Shown here piece after piece: positions 10,767-20,095 of a stretch of 64,000 nt of DNA. The DNA lies in contig JAKCPI010016321.1 in NCBI GenBank assembly GCA_023213315.1, positions 40,350 to 104,349 on the forward strand. The letters run 5' to 3'. The notes beneath the pieces were generated by a model that worked only from the letters and a program-made list of their open reading frames with translations, was not told the DNA's origin and did no database searches. Made by a program: the position numbers and the translations under genes. Numbering within the stretch: position 1 is the stretch's first letter; every line of letters starts with the position of its first letter. Source of the stretch: Euborellia annulipes. Its lineage: Eukaryota > Arthropoda > Insecta > Dermaptera > Anisolabididae.

Positions 10767-11711
10767 TTGTTATGAAAGTATACCAAATTTTATCTCAACA
10801 AGTTTTTGTTGTAGAGGACTTTGAAATATTGGTAAAATAGCCTTTTTGACGTTGGCTAACCTCCTAAAAGAATTTGTACTTCCAATGAAAAATATTTATA
10901 TCTTGGACATTTATGGAGCAAATCTTATGAAAATTTGCGGTATTGTTGATTGAACTGTGCTGATTCCAGGAAAAAAATATTCCAATTTATAATGTATTAG
11001 AAAAAAAAAATGTTGCAATTTATAATGTATTAGAAAAAAAATATTTTTATACACTGAAAGCCAAGTATTTTGTTGTTTCTTAAAATAGGAAATATGTTGT
11101 AGATTAATTTAAAAGAAAATTGACTTAATCTTATCCCTTTGCCTTAGAGTTTTGGAAAACACCGTTTCGTGCTAAAAAAGTTTTTCAAAAATATTTTTTT
11201 TTTTATAAAACTTTCATTCTGAAACTTTTGGGTCCAGGCACGTTATAAATTTACATGAAGCTAAAATTTTTTTTTATTTTTGACAAGGCTTGGTTCGATC
11301 ACATATGTGTACCGCATTTTGTGTATAACTCCTAATTGACTGAAGATGGCCAAATAAAATTCAGGCCGAAACGTCTTATTAAAGGTGTTTTATTGAACCC
11401 AGTGATTCCATCTTTGGCTGATACCTCCTCCTTCATCTAGTACAGTTTCATCACAGCCACGAACTCTAACAATATTAAAACATTAAATGTTGCAAATATT
11501 TTTTTCTGTACTCTACACAGTTCACTCAACAATACTGAAAATTTTCATAAGATTTGCACTATAAATGTCCAAGATACAAATATTATTCATTGAAAGTACA
11601 AGTTCTTTTCGGAGGTTAGGAAACGGCAAAACGGCTGTTTTGCCAATATTTCAAAGTCCTATACAACAAAACCAGTTGAGATAAAGAGATAAAATTTGGT
11701 ATACTTTCATA
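10767..11711. repeat. Internal foldback with ~190 bp inverted arms
   Basis: The left arm (about 10767-10960) includes GTATACCAAATTTTATCTC, TTTGAAATATTGG and ATCTTATGAAAATTT. The right arm (about 11518-11711) carries the complements in inverted order. The spacer of ~560 bp holds simple A/T-rich DNA and the hammerhead motif at 11340. The arms show a few indels. Confidence 0.7.
11330..11386 (+). ncRNA. Hammerhead ribozyme motif 1 (+)
   Basis: CTGAAGA (11340-11346) is followed by stem II with GGCC on both sides of an A-rich loop, then GAAACGTC (11368-11375). This gives a two-pair stem III and cleavage after GTC. The stem I strands AATTGA and TTATT pair only in part. The core satisfies the CUGANGA...GAAA consensus. 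Such motifs are known in Penelope-like elements and retrozymes. Confidence 0.6.
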
Positions 11712-11738
11712 ACTATGTGAGAAGTGAAATAAGCTGAC

Positions 11739-12448
11739 GTGTTCTGATGTGGCCATCCACTTGACTTTACCATACAACCTGGCCCCTCACTTATATTTAA
11801 TATTTAATAAAATTATTTATAATCATGTAGGGGAGGGGGTTAGTTTTTGCATTTTTAGACTTCTGGGGGCCCACTGATTATGTATACAAAATTTGGTTGA
11901 GTTTGGTACAAGAGCCTATATTTTCATTTTTTGACCCCCCCCCCCACTTTTGGGCGGTTAGTTTTTGCATTTTTAGACTTCTGGGGTCCCACTGATTATG
12001 TATACAAAATTTGGTTGAGTTTGCTCAAATGGCCTAGATTTTTAATTTTTAACCCCCCCCCCCTCCACCCCCCTTCAATTTTGGGTCGATATGCACCAAA
12101 ATCTAATCAGCTCTTAATCTCAATGGACCAAAACTACGTGTGAAATTTGGTTTTGATATTCACACTAGTTTTTGAGCTAGCTCGTCCACAAAATTTGGTA
12201 ACGCACAGACTAGACAAACAGACTAACAGACATTTTGACAAAACAATTATTATCTCGAAAAATATAATTTTTTCGATGTTCACTTATTAGGCTTTTTTGT
12301 AGACCGAAATGCCATGGTTTCGCTCAATTTTTTTAATCAAAATAGTTTCAGCCGTTTTTGAGATATTTCGAAAAAAAGAAGGAAAAAAACACTTTTTTCA
12401 TGCACGATTACAATACTTGACCATACCCTGTATGGTAAAGTAAAAATA
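11739..12448 (+). mobile_element. Repeat family ending ACTTTACCATACA, copy 1
   Basis: It begins near CGTGTTCTGATGTGGCCATC, with GACTTTACCATACAACC just inside, and ends CCCTGTATGGTAAAGTAAAA. ACTTTACCATACA is therefore terminal and inverted. It includes an internal near-repeat of GTTTTTGCATTTTTAGACTT with C-rich runs. Other copies: 15763-16446, 20541-21231 (inverted), and a fragment at 62519-62700. No coding frame. The superfamily is unknown. Confidence 0.7.
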
Positions 12449-12831
12449 CAAAATAGGAGGTGGTGGGTGACATGGCCTGGATGACTTGATATGGAATAAC
12501 CCAGTGTGACGTCACAATACAGGGGGGCACAATGAGAATTTGAAAGTATGTGACACAGGGGGGGGGTCTAAAAATCTTCGAAATTAGTGTGACGTAATTT
12601 ATGGACGTCCCTCTTCAATATAATATCAAATATTTTTAATAATAAGAGAGAATGTAAAGTTATTATACATTTTCAAATATTTTGAATTGAATATATATTA
12701 AAATATATTTTGATTGTAGCTAATTATACATTACTCCCGCCAATGTAGATATGTATAATTTTATTTTACAGTATGATAAAATTGTACTAAACTGATAATG
12801 ACTCGTTTAAATATTTAAGCACTATAATACT

Positions 12832-13183
12832 CTGAGGTATATGAGTCAAACCATTGACTAGGATGTAGTTGTCGGTTGCCACAGGGTACTTCTCCCATAA
12901 GAAATGAAAGAAATTTTTCTGTTTTTGGTTCTTAATATTTTATTCAGGAGACGTTTCGACAAGTATGCCTTGTCATCATCAGTCTATTTCCGTTTTTACA
13001 TCAGTGTACAATCTTTACTGTATAAATCAGGATGTGTTAAATCATAATTATAATTCAAATAAATTAACAGAGCCGAAATATATTCGAAATTCAATTCAAT
13101 GATAATTACAATGGTAATTACAAGGTAATGTGGAAAATATACAAATCACATCCTAGTCAATGGTTTGACTCATATACCTCAGA
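12832..13183. mobile_element. Short element with 37 bp inverted ends and a hammerhead
   Basis: GAGGTATATGAGTCAAACC with ATTGACTAGGATGT (12832-12867) is mirrored at 13145-13183. The 350 bp unit contains the minus-strand hammerhead at 12950-12982. It could be a PLE end fragment or a retrozyme-like unit. It has no open frame. Confidence 0.6.
12940..12992 (-). ncRNA. Hammerhead ribozyme motif 2 (-)
   Basis: The minus strand reads CTGATGA (12982-12976), then a six-pair stem II (GACAAG opposite CTTGTC), then GAAACGTC (12957-12950). Stem III has two pairs (AC/GT) and cleavage would follow GTC. Only the first stem I pairs (AGA with TCC) are obvious. The core is consensus. Confidence 0.7.
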
Positions 13184-13189
13184 GAATTA

Positions 13190-13300
13190 TCTACTCTTAT
13201 TAAACAAACTTGTCTCTTCTGCAAACTGTGAATTTTTGCCGATTACCTAATACCTTCTTTTTATCTTTAATTTGCATGAAAATATTCAAAAAATTTTTCT
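13190..13300 (+). mobile_element. Helitron-type 5' terminus
   Basis: A followed by TCTACTCTTATTAAACAAAC at 13190. This matches the TC-starting ends of the Helitrons at 38030 and 39806. No matching hairpin 3' end is evident downstream, so this is a fragment. Confidence 0.5.
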
Positions 13301-13957
13301 TAATTCTATAATAAAAAAAATATCATAATTTTTCTCCCTTCAATCAATTTAAATCAAAATATCTTATTCCAATATTAGCTCTCTAGAAATATTCCTACCT
13401 TCACTGAAGCCAGGTCATATTTGACCGGCCAACCTTTTTGGTAGCCTCCCAGCAACCTGAGGCCGACCATATAATTCATTTTTTTGACAATCACCATTTA
13501 GTCCTTGTTTTTTAATAAGAGGAAAATCTAATTAGATAAAAAACCTCTTTTCCGATAATTATTTCAATTCCATTATTCCCCAATCAAGTCGATTGGTTTT
13601 CTCCCAATCCATCCAATCATCAGAAAATGATAATAAAATTCAATTCATAAATATAGAAATTCTCTCGAAACGTTTGCAGGTTTTAAATGAATGTTTTAAG
13701 ATTTTTTTATAAAAGATTTTATTTATTATAATTTCGATTATTTGGTCATAAGAATTTGAAATTTACGTTAATTCGTCATTGATCATATCATTAGAACTTG
13801 ACCAAATTAATATGGAACCATCCCCAAGGACCCCCTTTCCAATTAAAAAATAATCAAATTGAAAGTTTTTTTTGCCGAGAGTAGCAGAATTTTTATATAT
13901 TGAAGGAGACAATAAAGAGTGTGTCCTTCTGCTGGAATTATAAATTTTATTTATTTA

Positions 13958-14005
13958 TAACGAGACTATAGTTTCGAGGGCTTTGCCCTCTTCATCAGTC
14001 TATTA
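13958..14005 (-). ncRNA. Hammerhead ribozyme motif 3 (-)
   Basis: The minus strand has CTGATGA (13998-13992), stem II GAGGGC/GCCCTC with an AAA loop, GAAAC, a TATA loop and GTC (13966-13964). Stem III is two pairs and cleavage would follow GTC. Stem I starts GA/TC and is then weakly paired. Confidence 0.75.
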
Positions 14006-14075
14006 CAATGGATTCACAGGAATTAATTTATGAATTTATTATTATATTCATAAATTAATTCCTGTGAATCCATTG

Positions 14076-14125
14076 TAATAGACTGATGAAGAGGGCAAAG
14101 CCCTCGAAACTATAGTCTCGTTATA
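14076..14125 (+). ncRNA. Hammerhead ribozyme motif 4 (+)
   Basis: CTGATGA (14083-14089), stem II GAGGGC AAA GCCCTC, GAAAC (14106-14110), TATA, then GTC (14115-14117). It is identical to motif 3 and faces it head-to-head across a near-perfect palindrome. The core is fully consensus. Confidence 0.75.
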
Positions 14126-14165
14126 AATAAATAAAATTTATAATTCCAGCAGAAGACACACTCTT

Positions 14166-14415
14166 TTATTGTCTCCTTCAAAAATAATCATTAAAATCGG
14201 ATCATAGACAAAGAAGAGTTTCGCCTGGAACAAACATATCAAAAAAGGTCCAATACCAATGAAAAAAACGGGACCAATCGAAACTAGACTGAACCCAATG
14301 CAAAAAAAAATCATCAAAATCGGTTCACAATTGGCGAAGATATCAGGTAACATAGACAAAAAAAAAAATTCAGTCGAATTGAGAACCTCCTCCTTTTTTT
14401 GAAGTCGGTTAAAAA
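14166..14415 (-). repeat. Fragment of a repeat ending AACCGACTTCAAAAAA
   Basis: Read on the minus strand, it starts AACCGACTTCAAAAAA, then GGAGGAGGTTCTCAATTCG, and continues through ATCTTCGCCAATTGTGAACC. Copies lie at 22590-22815 (inverted), 37160-37495, and 50836-51150 (inverted). I recall this terminus as common in arthropod genomes, but I cannot name the family with confidence. Non-coding. Confidence 0.6.
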
Positions 14416-15762
14416 ATTATGCTCTTGATCATATCATTAAGAAAGCATTTCTTTAAACTAGTAGTTGAACTAGATTATTATTAGGTGTAGGTATAAGCTA
14501 ATAAGATTAGGAAAATTTTAATCTTTAATGTAATAGTGATACTTTATTTGAATTATTGCTGATGATATTCAATTTCTTTGTTTTAATGAAATTAAACAAC
14601 GATGGGCGCGGTCAATATTCGGGTGATTGGCTATTTGATAAACATCTGCTGAATATAGATAGATGAATATTCTGAAGGACAGTGGTTTCTTGAGTATTGC
14701 ATGTTCGATCAGTCTTAAAAAGTTTGCCTGGCCTACTTTGGAAGAGCCGGAGGTAAAATAAAATGTACTTTTATGAGATGAGAGTGAGTGATATGTTTAT
14801 TATAGAAAAGTTTCCTGAATATCATTTTTATTTTTATTACAAGCAAACTTGAAATTATTTTTACTTTATCCAATGCAAAGCATGGGTAAAGTATTGCAAT
14901 CGCTCTCGGGGCAAGCGTGGCTTCAAAGGGTCCTCAGGTAAAGACTACGGAACCCATGGACTCAATTAAAGTCACAAATTGTAGTATTCAATTAGGTTGA
15001 ATTTTAGCACGTGACGGTTTTGCCAAAAATTACATGGGGTCTCGTCGAGAGGCCAAAAAGTGCGATTTTTTCATTTAGTGCGTGCGGATGTATGTATGTA
15101 TGTATGGATGGATGTATGTTATCGTTTTTTTGGCCCACGATTTTTTCCACACCGTTCACCGATTGAAATGAAATTGAAAACCTAGCATTCTTTTAACAAA
15201 ATGAAGCGCTGATTAGTTTTTGGTACATATCGACCCACAAACATTAGTACTTTATTTCAGTACTTTTTTAGTTTTTTCTAAATATCTTGAAAATGACTTA
15301 ACCAATTTTGATGAAATTTAATATCCTAATTAAGTACCTTGGGGACCACAAAAAAGGATAAATAAAGTTTTTAGTAAAATTATATTTTAAAGTACTTTAC
15401 TCTAGAGTAAGAGAGTACTTTTTTAATTTTTTAAATTCTTTAAAATTTATTCATTTGAACCTTTTAATATAGCTCATTTTAGCCTTGCTTAAGTAAGAAT
15501 GGATAGGCTTCTCTCTGTGAAATGCTAAAAAATTTGGGAGGAAATTTTATAAGTAACCATAGCAACTGCGTTGTTTTCTTATCCCTTACCTTTGCAGAAG
15601 ACATAGAGGGAATCGACTTTAAACCAAAAATAGCGATTGATTCTCATCAAGTACTTGAGGAATAACCATTCTATATTGGATTTTTGACGTTTCGGTTTTT
15701 TTTTTTACTCGCGTTTAATTATTTTTAATTGTAATAAAACCCGCTCAATCAAAAGACAATAA
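14416..15762. repeat. Palindrome-arm spacer with a repeat beginning ACTTTATCCAATGCAAAGCA
   Basis: About 14861 onward resembles the ACTTTACC family in layout (TTTACTTTATCC, then GTAAAGTATTGCAATCGCTC) but is a different sequence. It contains a (GTAT)n microsatellite (about 15087-15118). The 15280-15420 part (GTACTTTAAAATATAATTTT) recurs at about 31505-31610. No gene. Confidence 0.5.
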
Positions 15763-16446
15763 AAACCTGACGTGTTCTGATGTGGCCATCCACTTGACTT
15801 TACCATACAACCTGGCCCCTAAAATTATTTATAATCATGTAGGGGGGGGGTTAGTTTTTGAATTTTTATACTTCTGGGGTCCCACTGATTATGTATACAA
15901 AATTTGGTTGAGTTTGGTAAAATGGCCTAGATTTTCATTTTTTTGATCCCTTTATCCACCCCCCATTTTGGGCGAGTTTTGCATTTTTAGACTTCTGGGG
16001 GCCCACTGATTATGTATACAAAATTTGGTTGAGTTTGCTCAAATGGCCTAGATTTTTAATTTTTTAACCCCCCCCTCCACCCCCCTTAATTTTGGGTCGA
16101 TATGCACCAAAATCTAATCAGCTCTTAATCTCAATGGACCAAAACTACGTGTGAAATTTGGTTTCGATATTCACACTAGTTTTTGAGCTAGCTCGTCCAC
16201 AAAAATTTGGTAACGCACAGACACTAACAGACATTTTGACAAAACAATTATTATCTCGAAAAATATAATTTTTTCGATGTTCACTTATTAGAGCTTTTTG
16301 TAGAGCGAAATGCCATGGTTTCGCTCAATTTTTTAATCAAAATAGTTTCAGCCCTTTTTGAGATATTTCGAAAAAAAAGAAGGAAAAAAACACTTTTTTC
16401 ATGCACGATTACAATACTTGACCATACCCTGTATGGTAAAGTAAAA
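15763..16446 (+). mobile_element. Repeat family ending ACTTTACCATACA, copy 2
   Basis: Same structure as 11739-12448: it starts TGACGTGTTCTGATGTGGCC and ends CATACCCTGTATGGTAAAGT. It lies in the left arm of palindrome I and is mirrored at 20541-21231. Copies 1 and 2 differ by small deletions. Confidence 0.7.
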
Positions 16447-16489
16447 AATATTTGTTATGTAAAAAATATTTAATTTATTTATTATTTAT

Positions 16490-16640
16490 AGTAGGTACCT
16501 ACCTGTGGACCAAGCGTAGCTCGGTAATTTTTTCTTTAGTTAAAAGCGATATATTAATATTATTTTTAATTTTAAATTCAGGTAAAAAGGCCGATTTTTA
16601 TTTGCAGCCAGAATTAAATAAAATTGAAATAAAATTTAAT
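16490..16640 (-). mobile_element. Helitron-type 3' end, fragment
   Basis: The minus strand has a hairpin, ACCGAGC TAC GCTTGGT, followed by CAGGTAGGTACCTAC. Upstream is TTAAAAATAATATTAATATA, like the 38-39 kb Helitrons. The 5' part is replaced by PLE-type sequence. Mirrored at about 20350-20500. Confidence 0.5.
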
Positions 16641-16829
16641 TATGTTTTTGTCAAAACTGTGACCCGGACTGGCCATCATCAAAACATTGCTGTGCTCAAA
16701 GTTTTGATAGTTTTTAAGGAATTTGGTGTTGGTACTTGGTGAAACATTTTTTAAAATTATTGGATAAAAAATACTTGGTAGGTTTCACATTAAGATATAA
16801 AAAATAAAACGAATTTATTTTTGGAGAAT

Positions 16830-16882
16830 CTTTAATCTCGATATATATATTTCGGGTGACTAACCCATCTTCAGGAGAAACA
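16830..16882 (-). ncRNA. Hammerhead ribozyme motif 5 (-)
   Basis: The minus strand reads CTGAAGA (16874-16868), stem II GGG/CCC around TTAGTCA, GAAA, a TA-repeat stem III, then TC and GAG. Stem I pairs TCTC with GAGA across the cleavage site. The core is consensus CUGANGA. Confidence 0.75.
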
Positions 16883-17191
16883 GAAAGTAACTGACCTGGA
16901 TAAGTCGAAATTGAATACAAGTCAATGGTAAAATTTATTTTTAAGATAACAAAAGGGTAAATATTTAAAATTAGTGGAGGGAGAAAGAGGTAGGGGTAAA
17001 TTTTACCATTGAGTTGTATTCAAATTCGAAATCCTCATTTCTCAAAAGGCCATTCAAAATTAAACAAAAGTAGACTTCCTACCTTTTCTCCCTCCACTAA
17101 TTTTAAATATTTACCCTTTTGTTATCTTTAAAAATAAATTTTACCATTGACTTGTATTCAATTTCGACTTATCCAGGTCAGTTACTTTCTG

Positions 17192-17242
17192 TTTCTCCTG
17201 AAGATGGGTTAGTCACCCGAAATATATATATCGAGATTAAAG
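17192..17242 (+). ncRNA. Hammerhead ribozyme motif 6 (+)
   Basis: CTGAAGA (17198-17204), GGGTTAGTCACCC stem II, GAAA, then a TATATATAT stem III and C before GAGA. Stem I is TCTC/GAGA. It faces motif 5 head-to-head in the same foldback. Confidence 0.75.
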
Positions 17243-17544
17243 ATTCTCCAAAAATAAATTCGTTTTATTTTTTTATATCTTAATGTGAAACCTACCAAGT
17301 ATTTTTATCCAATAATTTTTCAAAGTTTTGAGCTATTCGAGGTGCGTAGTCTGGACCAAGAGAAAAAAAGATGTGATCCATTTAGCTACAATTCAACGTC
17401 ATTTTGTGTATAGCCCGCATGACACTCGGTTGGATCACCAACAACTTAATCTAAGATGTTATATATTTTTCTCTTGGTCAAGACTCACACCTACCAGCTT
17501 CATCCGTGCGGTCTCGCAATATATATATCTTTTACAAAAAAGCG

Positions 17545-17602
17545 CGGTCAAAACAATTCTCGTTAATATATCAGATTATCCCTTTTGATATATTAATGAG
17601 AA
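17545..17602. repeat. Local hairpin next to the CAP-Gly exon
   Basis: AATTCTCGTTAATATATC and GATATATTAATGAGAACAAT are inverted around a short A/T loop. The same hairpin recurs in the other arm at about 19350-19415. Confidence 0.6.
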
Positions 17603-17641
17603 CAATTATAAATGGATCTGTATGTTTGTCTGTTTGTACAG

Positions 17642-17894
17642 GTGGAATGGAACGGCGCCGCCTGTACTCATCGGAGTAGCGCGTGGCCTGGCTGGGCAGC
17701 GGCTCTGGATTACCCCGTGCTGGACTGATTCGCTGATCGGGAAACTTCCCGAAATAGGCCCGGGCTGACACTTGGCCTGGAATTGGATGAAGCTTTGCCC
17801 ATTGGAGGGATCGATGGTGATTGGGGGTGGCAGAAAACTTTTCATCTGCAAAGAAAGACATGGCCTCCTCGTCCTCTTGGCCAAACCGCTTTCG
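17642..17894 (+). pseudogene. CAP-Gly exon of a CYLD-like protein, left-arm copy, frameshifted
   Basis: Inverted counterpart of the exon at 19067-19317. A plausible splice acceptor precedes it (TTTGTCTGTTTGTACAG, ending 17641). At the far end TTCG is followed by GTAATGAG, a plausible donor. Compared with the other arm, single-base changes break the frame repeatedly: a lost T near 17653, an extra C in the GATTACCCC run near 17716, losses near 17738 and 17767, an extra G in GATTGGGGG near 17823, and a lost C near 17871. About six indels in 250 bp of a GC-rich segment look like either pseudogene decay or uncorrected sequencing error. The domain itself is described under the intact copy. Confidence 0.6.
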
Positions 17895-19065
17895 GTAATG
17901 AGACAGACGATCAACTTCAAATTTCGGGAATAAATATTTAATACATCAATGATTCGATGGTAAGAATTTGAGAATTTTCTTATAAAAATGATAAACAGTC
18001 CCGAACACCCTTAAATATATTTGACTTTAATTTTTGGAATTTTAATTGGCAGTATACTATATATAAGAGCCTAGATTAATTTGTAACAACGCTCAGAGAA
18101 TGCTGCCGACAGGGAGCGCTGATGCCGTCGGTATATTTGCGGCAAATTTGAAATATAATTGTAATTGTAATTTGAAATGAAAGACTCCAATTGATTTTAA
18201 ATTAAGAAACATTAAATATATTGATAATTATTCCTCCCCCCCCCCCCCCTCACCACTCAAAAATTAAATATTCAATTCGCTTTTCTTTGCGCACAGAAAA
18301 ATAAATTAATCACATCTTATTTGATTTATATTTTATATATTATTTGTTTATTTTTTAATAATTTGCCACTTTTTTATAATTTTTTAAAAATCTAAATTTT
18401 GTTATTCTTATTTTTGGATTTTTACAAAATTGAACGACTTAAGACACGCATGCCCGAGTTTCTCATGGCAATACTGGAGGGAGCAGCCTGTCATTCATAC
18501 AAACAACACCTGATCTCTTTTAAATATTTGGAGCCTTATATCCATTATCGAATTTTAAAAAAATGATATAATATAATTCTCCTCCTCACACGATCCCACT
18601 TATTTAAATAAATCTATTTCCACACAAAAAATATCACAATGCTGTAGATTATAGAAAAAAAAAATACTTCCAGATTCATATCTAGAGCCTCATTTCTGTA
18701 GCTGTGTCAGGACGAAAATGAGGCGAAACTTTTAAGAGACTATGTATTTTCGGGAGTTTACAGGTATACATTTGGAGTGTGGTGTTTTAAGAGGAATAAC
18801 AATTTTTGGACCGAGACGCCGCCCGCCAGGGCACCAGCCCGGAGGGCCGAGCTTCGAGGGCGTGCCGAAGGCACGCACGAAAAGCTCGTATATAATAATA
18901 GCCTTTATGTGTGCTAATTTTAAGAAAAATAATTCACCTTTTGTGGTCACTAGAATTCAAAAAGTAATGAATAATTATTCTGATAATAAATAATTCTACT
19001 AGGGGATGAATTCCTCTCCGCCAATGGTGTCTTTTCTCGTCCGCCATCTCATTAGGTCTCTTTCA
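17895..19065. other. Unpaired centre of palindrome I
   Basis: About 1.17 kb that is not mirrored. It includes an 'AGATTAATTTGTAACAACGC' terminal motif (about 18073), a poly-C run (18237-18251), a CTCCAATTGATTTTAAATTA repeat block shared with 26.6-26.8 kb, and one GC-rich module (18811-18890). No gene is recognised. Confidence 0.6.
18811..18890 (+). repeat. GC-rich repeated module, copy 1
   Basis: GAGACGCCGCCCGCCAGGGC, then CAGCCCGGAGGGCCGAGC and the hairpin CGTGCCGAAGGCACG. It is preceded by AAGAGGAATAAC. This ~80 bp module is the most GC-rich repeat in the window and recurs at about 26976, 34713, 35926, 52080, 53310 and 61133. The function is unknown. Confidence 0.75.
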
Positions 19066-19066
19066 C

Positions 19067-19317
19067 GAGCGGTTTGGCCAAGAGGGACGAGGAGGCCATG
19101 TCTTTCTTTGCAGATGAAAAGTTTTCTGCCACCCCAATCGCCATCGATCCCTCCAATGGGCAAAGCTTCATCCAATTCCAGGCCAAGTGTCCAGCCCGGG
19201 CCTATTTCGGGAAGTTTCCGGATCCAGCGAATCAGTCCAGCACGGGTAATCCAGAGCCGCTGCCCAGCCAGGCCACGCGTTCTCCGATGAGTACAGGCGG
19301 CGCCGATTCCATTCCAC
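19067..19317 (-). CDS. Exon encoding a CAP-Gly domain of a CYLD-like deubiquitinase (partial gene)
   Basis: The minus strand has a strong-looking splice acceptor (GTTTGTCTGTTTGTACAG, ending at 19318), followed by an open frame of about 84 codons. From about 40 codons before its end it reads GLIRWIRKLPEIGPGW, TLGLELDEALPIGG, IDGDWGGRKLFICKERHG, LLVPLGQ. This follows the CAP-Gly pattern (G-ELDE, DG--GG--F-C---G-LV-L). In my recollection it is closest to the CAP-Gly domain of CYLD, which precedes the USP-type catalytic domain. CYLD removes Lys63- and linear-linked ubiquitin chains in NF-kB-type signalling. Only this exon is seen; neighbouring exons and the protease domain are not in the window. 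The 3' boundary is uncertain: this arm has GCTC then GTGAAAG, while the other arm has TTCG then GTAATGAG. The frame runs open to about 18999 if unspliced. The opposite-strand open frame here is judged a shadow. Confidence 0.65.
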
Positions 19318-19737
19318 CTGTACAAACAGACAAACATACAAGATCCATTTATAATTGTTCTTCATTAATATATCAAAGGATAATCGATATATTAACGAGA
19401 ATTGTTTTGACCGCGCTTTTTTGTAAAAGATATATATTGCGAGACTACTGGGGATGAAGCTATTGGGCTGGGGAGTCTTAAGTTCTGACCAAGAGAGAAA
19501 AAATATATAACATCTTAGATTTCAAATTCATTTGGTGATCCATCCGAGTGTCATGCGGGCTATACACAAAATGACGTTGAATTGTAGCTAAATGGATCAC
19601 ATCTTTTTCTCTCTTGGTCCAGACTAGACTCCGCACACTCGAATAGCTCAAAACTTTGGAAAAATTATTGGATAAAAATACTTGGTAGGTTTCACATTAA
19701 GATATAAAAATAAAACGAATTTATTTTTGGAGAATCT

Positions 19738-19780
19738 TAATCTCGATATAATTCGGGTGACTAACCCATCTTCAGGAGAA
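19738..19780 (-). ncRNA. Hammerhead motif 7 (-), probably inactive
   Basis: The minus strand has CTGAAGA and stem II GGG/CCC, but the conserved GAAA reads GAAT and the stem III TA repeat is shortened. It is the counterpart of motif 6. The change could be decay or a base error. Confidence 0.5.
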
Positions 19781-20095
19781 ACAGAAAGTAACTGACCTGG
19801 ATAAGTTGAAATTGAATACAAGTCAATGGTAAAATTTATTTTTTAAAGATAACAAAAGGGTAAATATTTAAAATTAGTGGAGGGAGAAAAGGTAGGGAGT
19901 CTACTTTTGTTTAATTTTGAGTGGCCTTTTGAGAAATGTGGATTTCGAATTTGAATACAACTCAATGGTAAAATTTGCCCCTACCTTTTCTCCCTCCACT
20001 AATTTTAAATATTTACCCTTTTGTTATCTTTTAAAAAATAAATTTTACCATTGACTTGTATTCAATTTCGACTTATCCAGGTCAGTTACTTTCTG

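Larger units (their letters stand above)
10584..12617. mobile_element. Terminal-inverted-repeat DNA element, about 2 kb, with nested insertions
   Basis: The left end has GGGGCCGTCCATAAATTCTC. The right end, complemented, has GGGACGTCCATAAATTACGT. G-rich subterminal blocks (GGGGGGGACA at about 10610; CAGGGGGGGG at about 12555, both with TGTGAC motifs nearby) are shared in inverted order. A 710 bp element (about 11739-12448), an internal foldback and a hammerhead motif lie inside. No transposase is visible, so it is non-autonomous. Confidence 0.6.
13880..14165. mobile_element. Foldback unit with head-to-head hammerheads (PLE/retrozyme type), copy A1
   Basis: The arms (about 13910-14035 and 14042-14165) are almost perfect inverted copies, joined by a very short centre. 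Each arm carries CAGAAG/CTTCTG near the outer edge, an ATAAATAAAT tract, a hammerhead motif and GGATTCACAGGAATTAATTT. The mirror copy is 22820-23095. No frame is visible. The link to Penelope-like elements is inferred from ribozyme type and geometry. Confidence 0.65.
16725..17330. mobile_element. PLE-type foldback unit with head-to-head hammerheads, copy A2
   Basis: Left arm about 16743-16993, right arm about 17085-17327. The arms share GTAGGTTTCACATTAAGATA, GGAGAATC, the hammerhead, AACTGACCTGGATAAGTCG, and CCCTCCACTAATTTTAAATA. The outer left end reads TGGTGAAACATT; its complement matches the start region (ATGTTTCACC...) of the PLE frames at 20232 and 41404. The unit is mirrored at 19665-20250. 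Confidence 0.7.
13498..17894 (+). repeat. Palindrome I, left arm
   Basis: Starting at TTTAGTCCTTGTTTTTTAAT, this arm is the inverted counterpart of about 19066-23515. Matching landmarks are the AATCTAATTAGAT region, the two hammerhead foldbacks, the CGCTCTCGGGGCAAGCG block (14902 and 22083), the 15763/20541 element, and the CAP-Gly exon. Differences are mainly small indels. The arms stop matching cleanly at about 17894. Confidence 0.9.

Noticed and set aside
19074..19457. Plus-strand 127-codon frame (MSFFADEKFSATPIAIDPSN...) opposite the CAP-Gly exon
   Set aside because: It looks protein-like because it is antisense to a GC-rich coding exon. The minus strand has the better splice acceptor and a recognisable CAP-Gly pattern, and the two cannot easily both be real.
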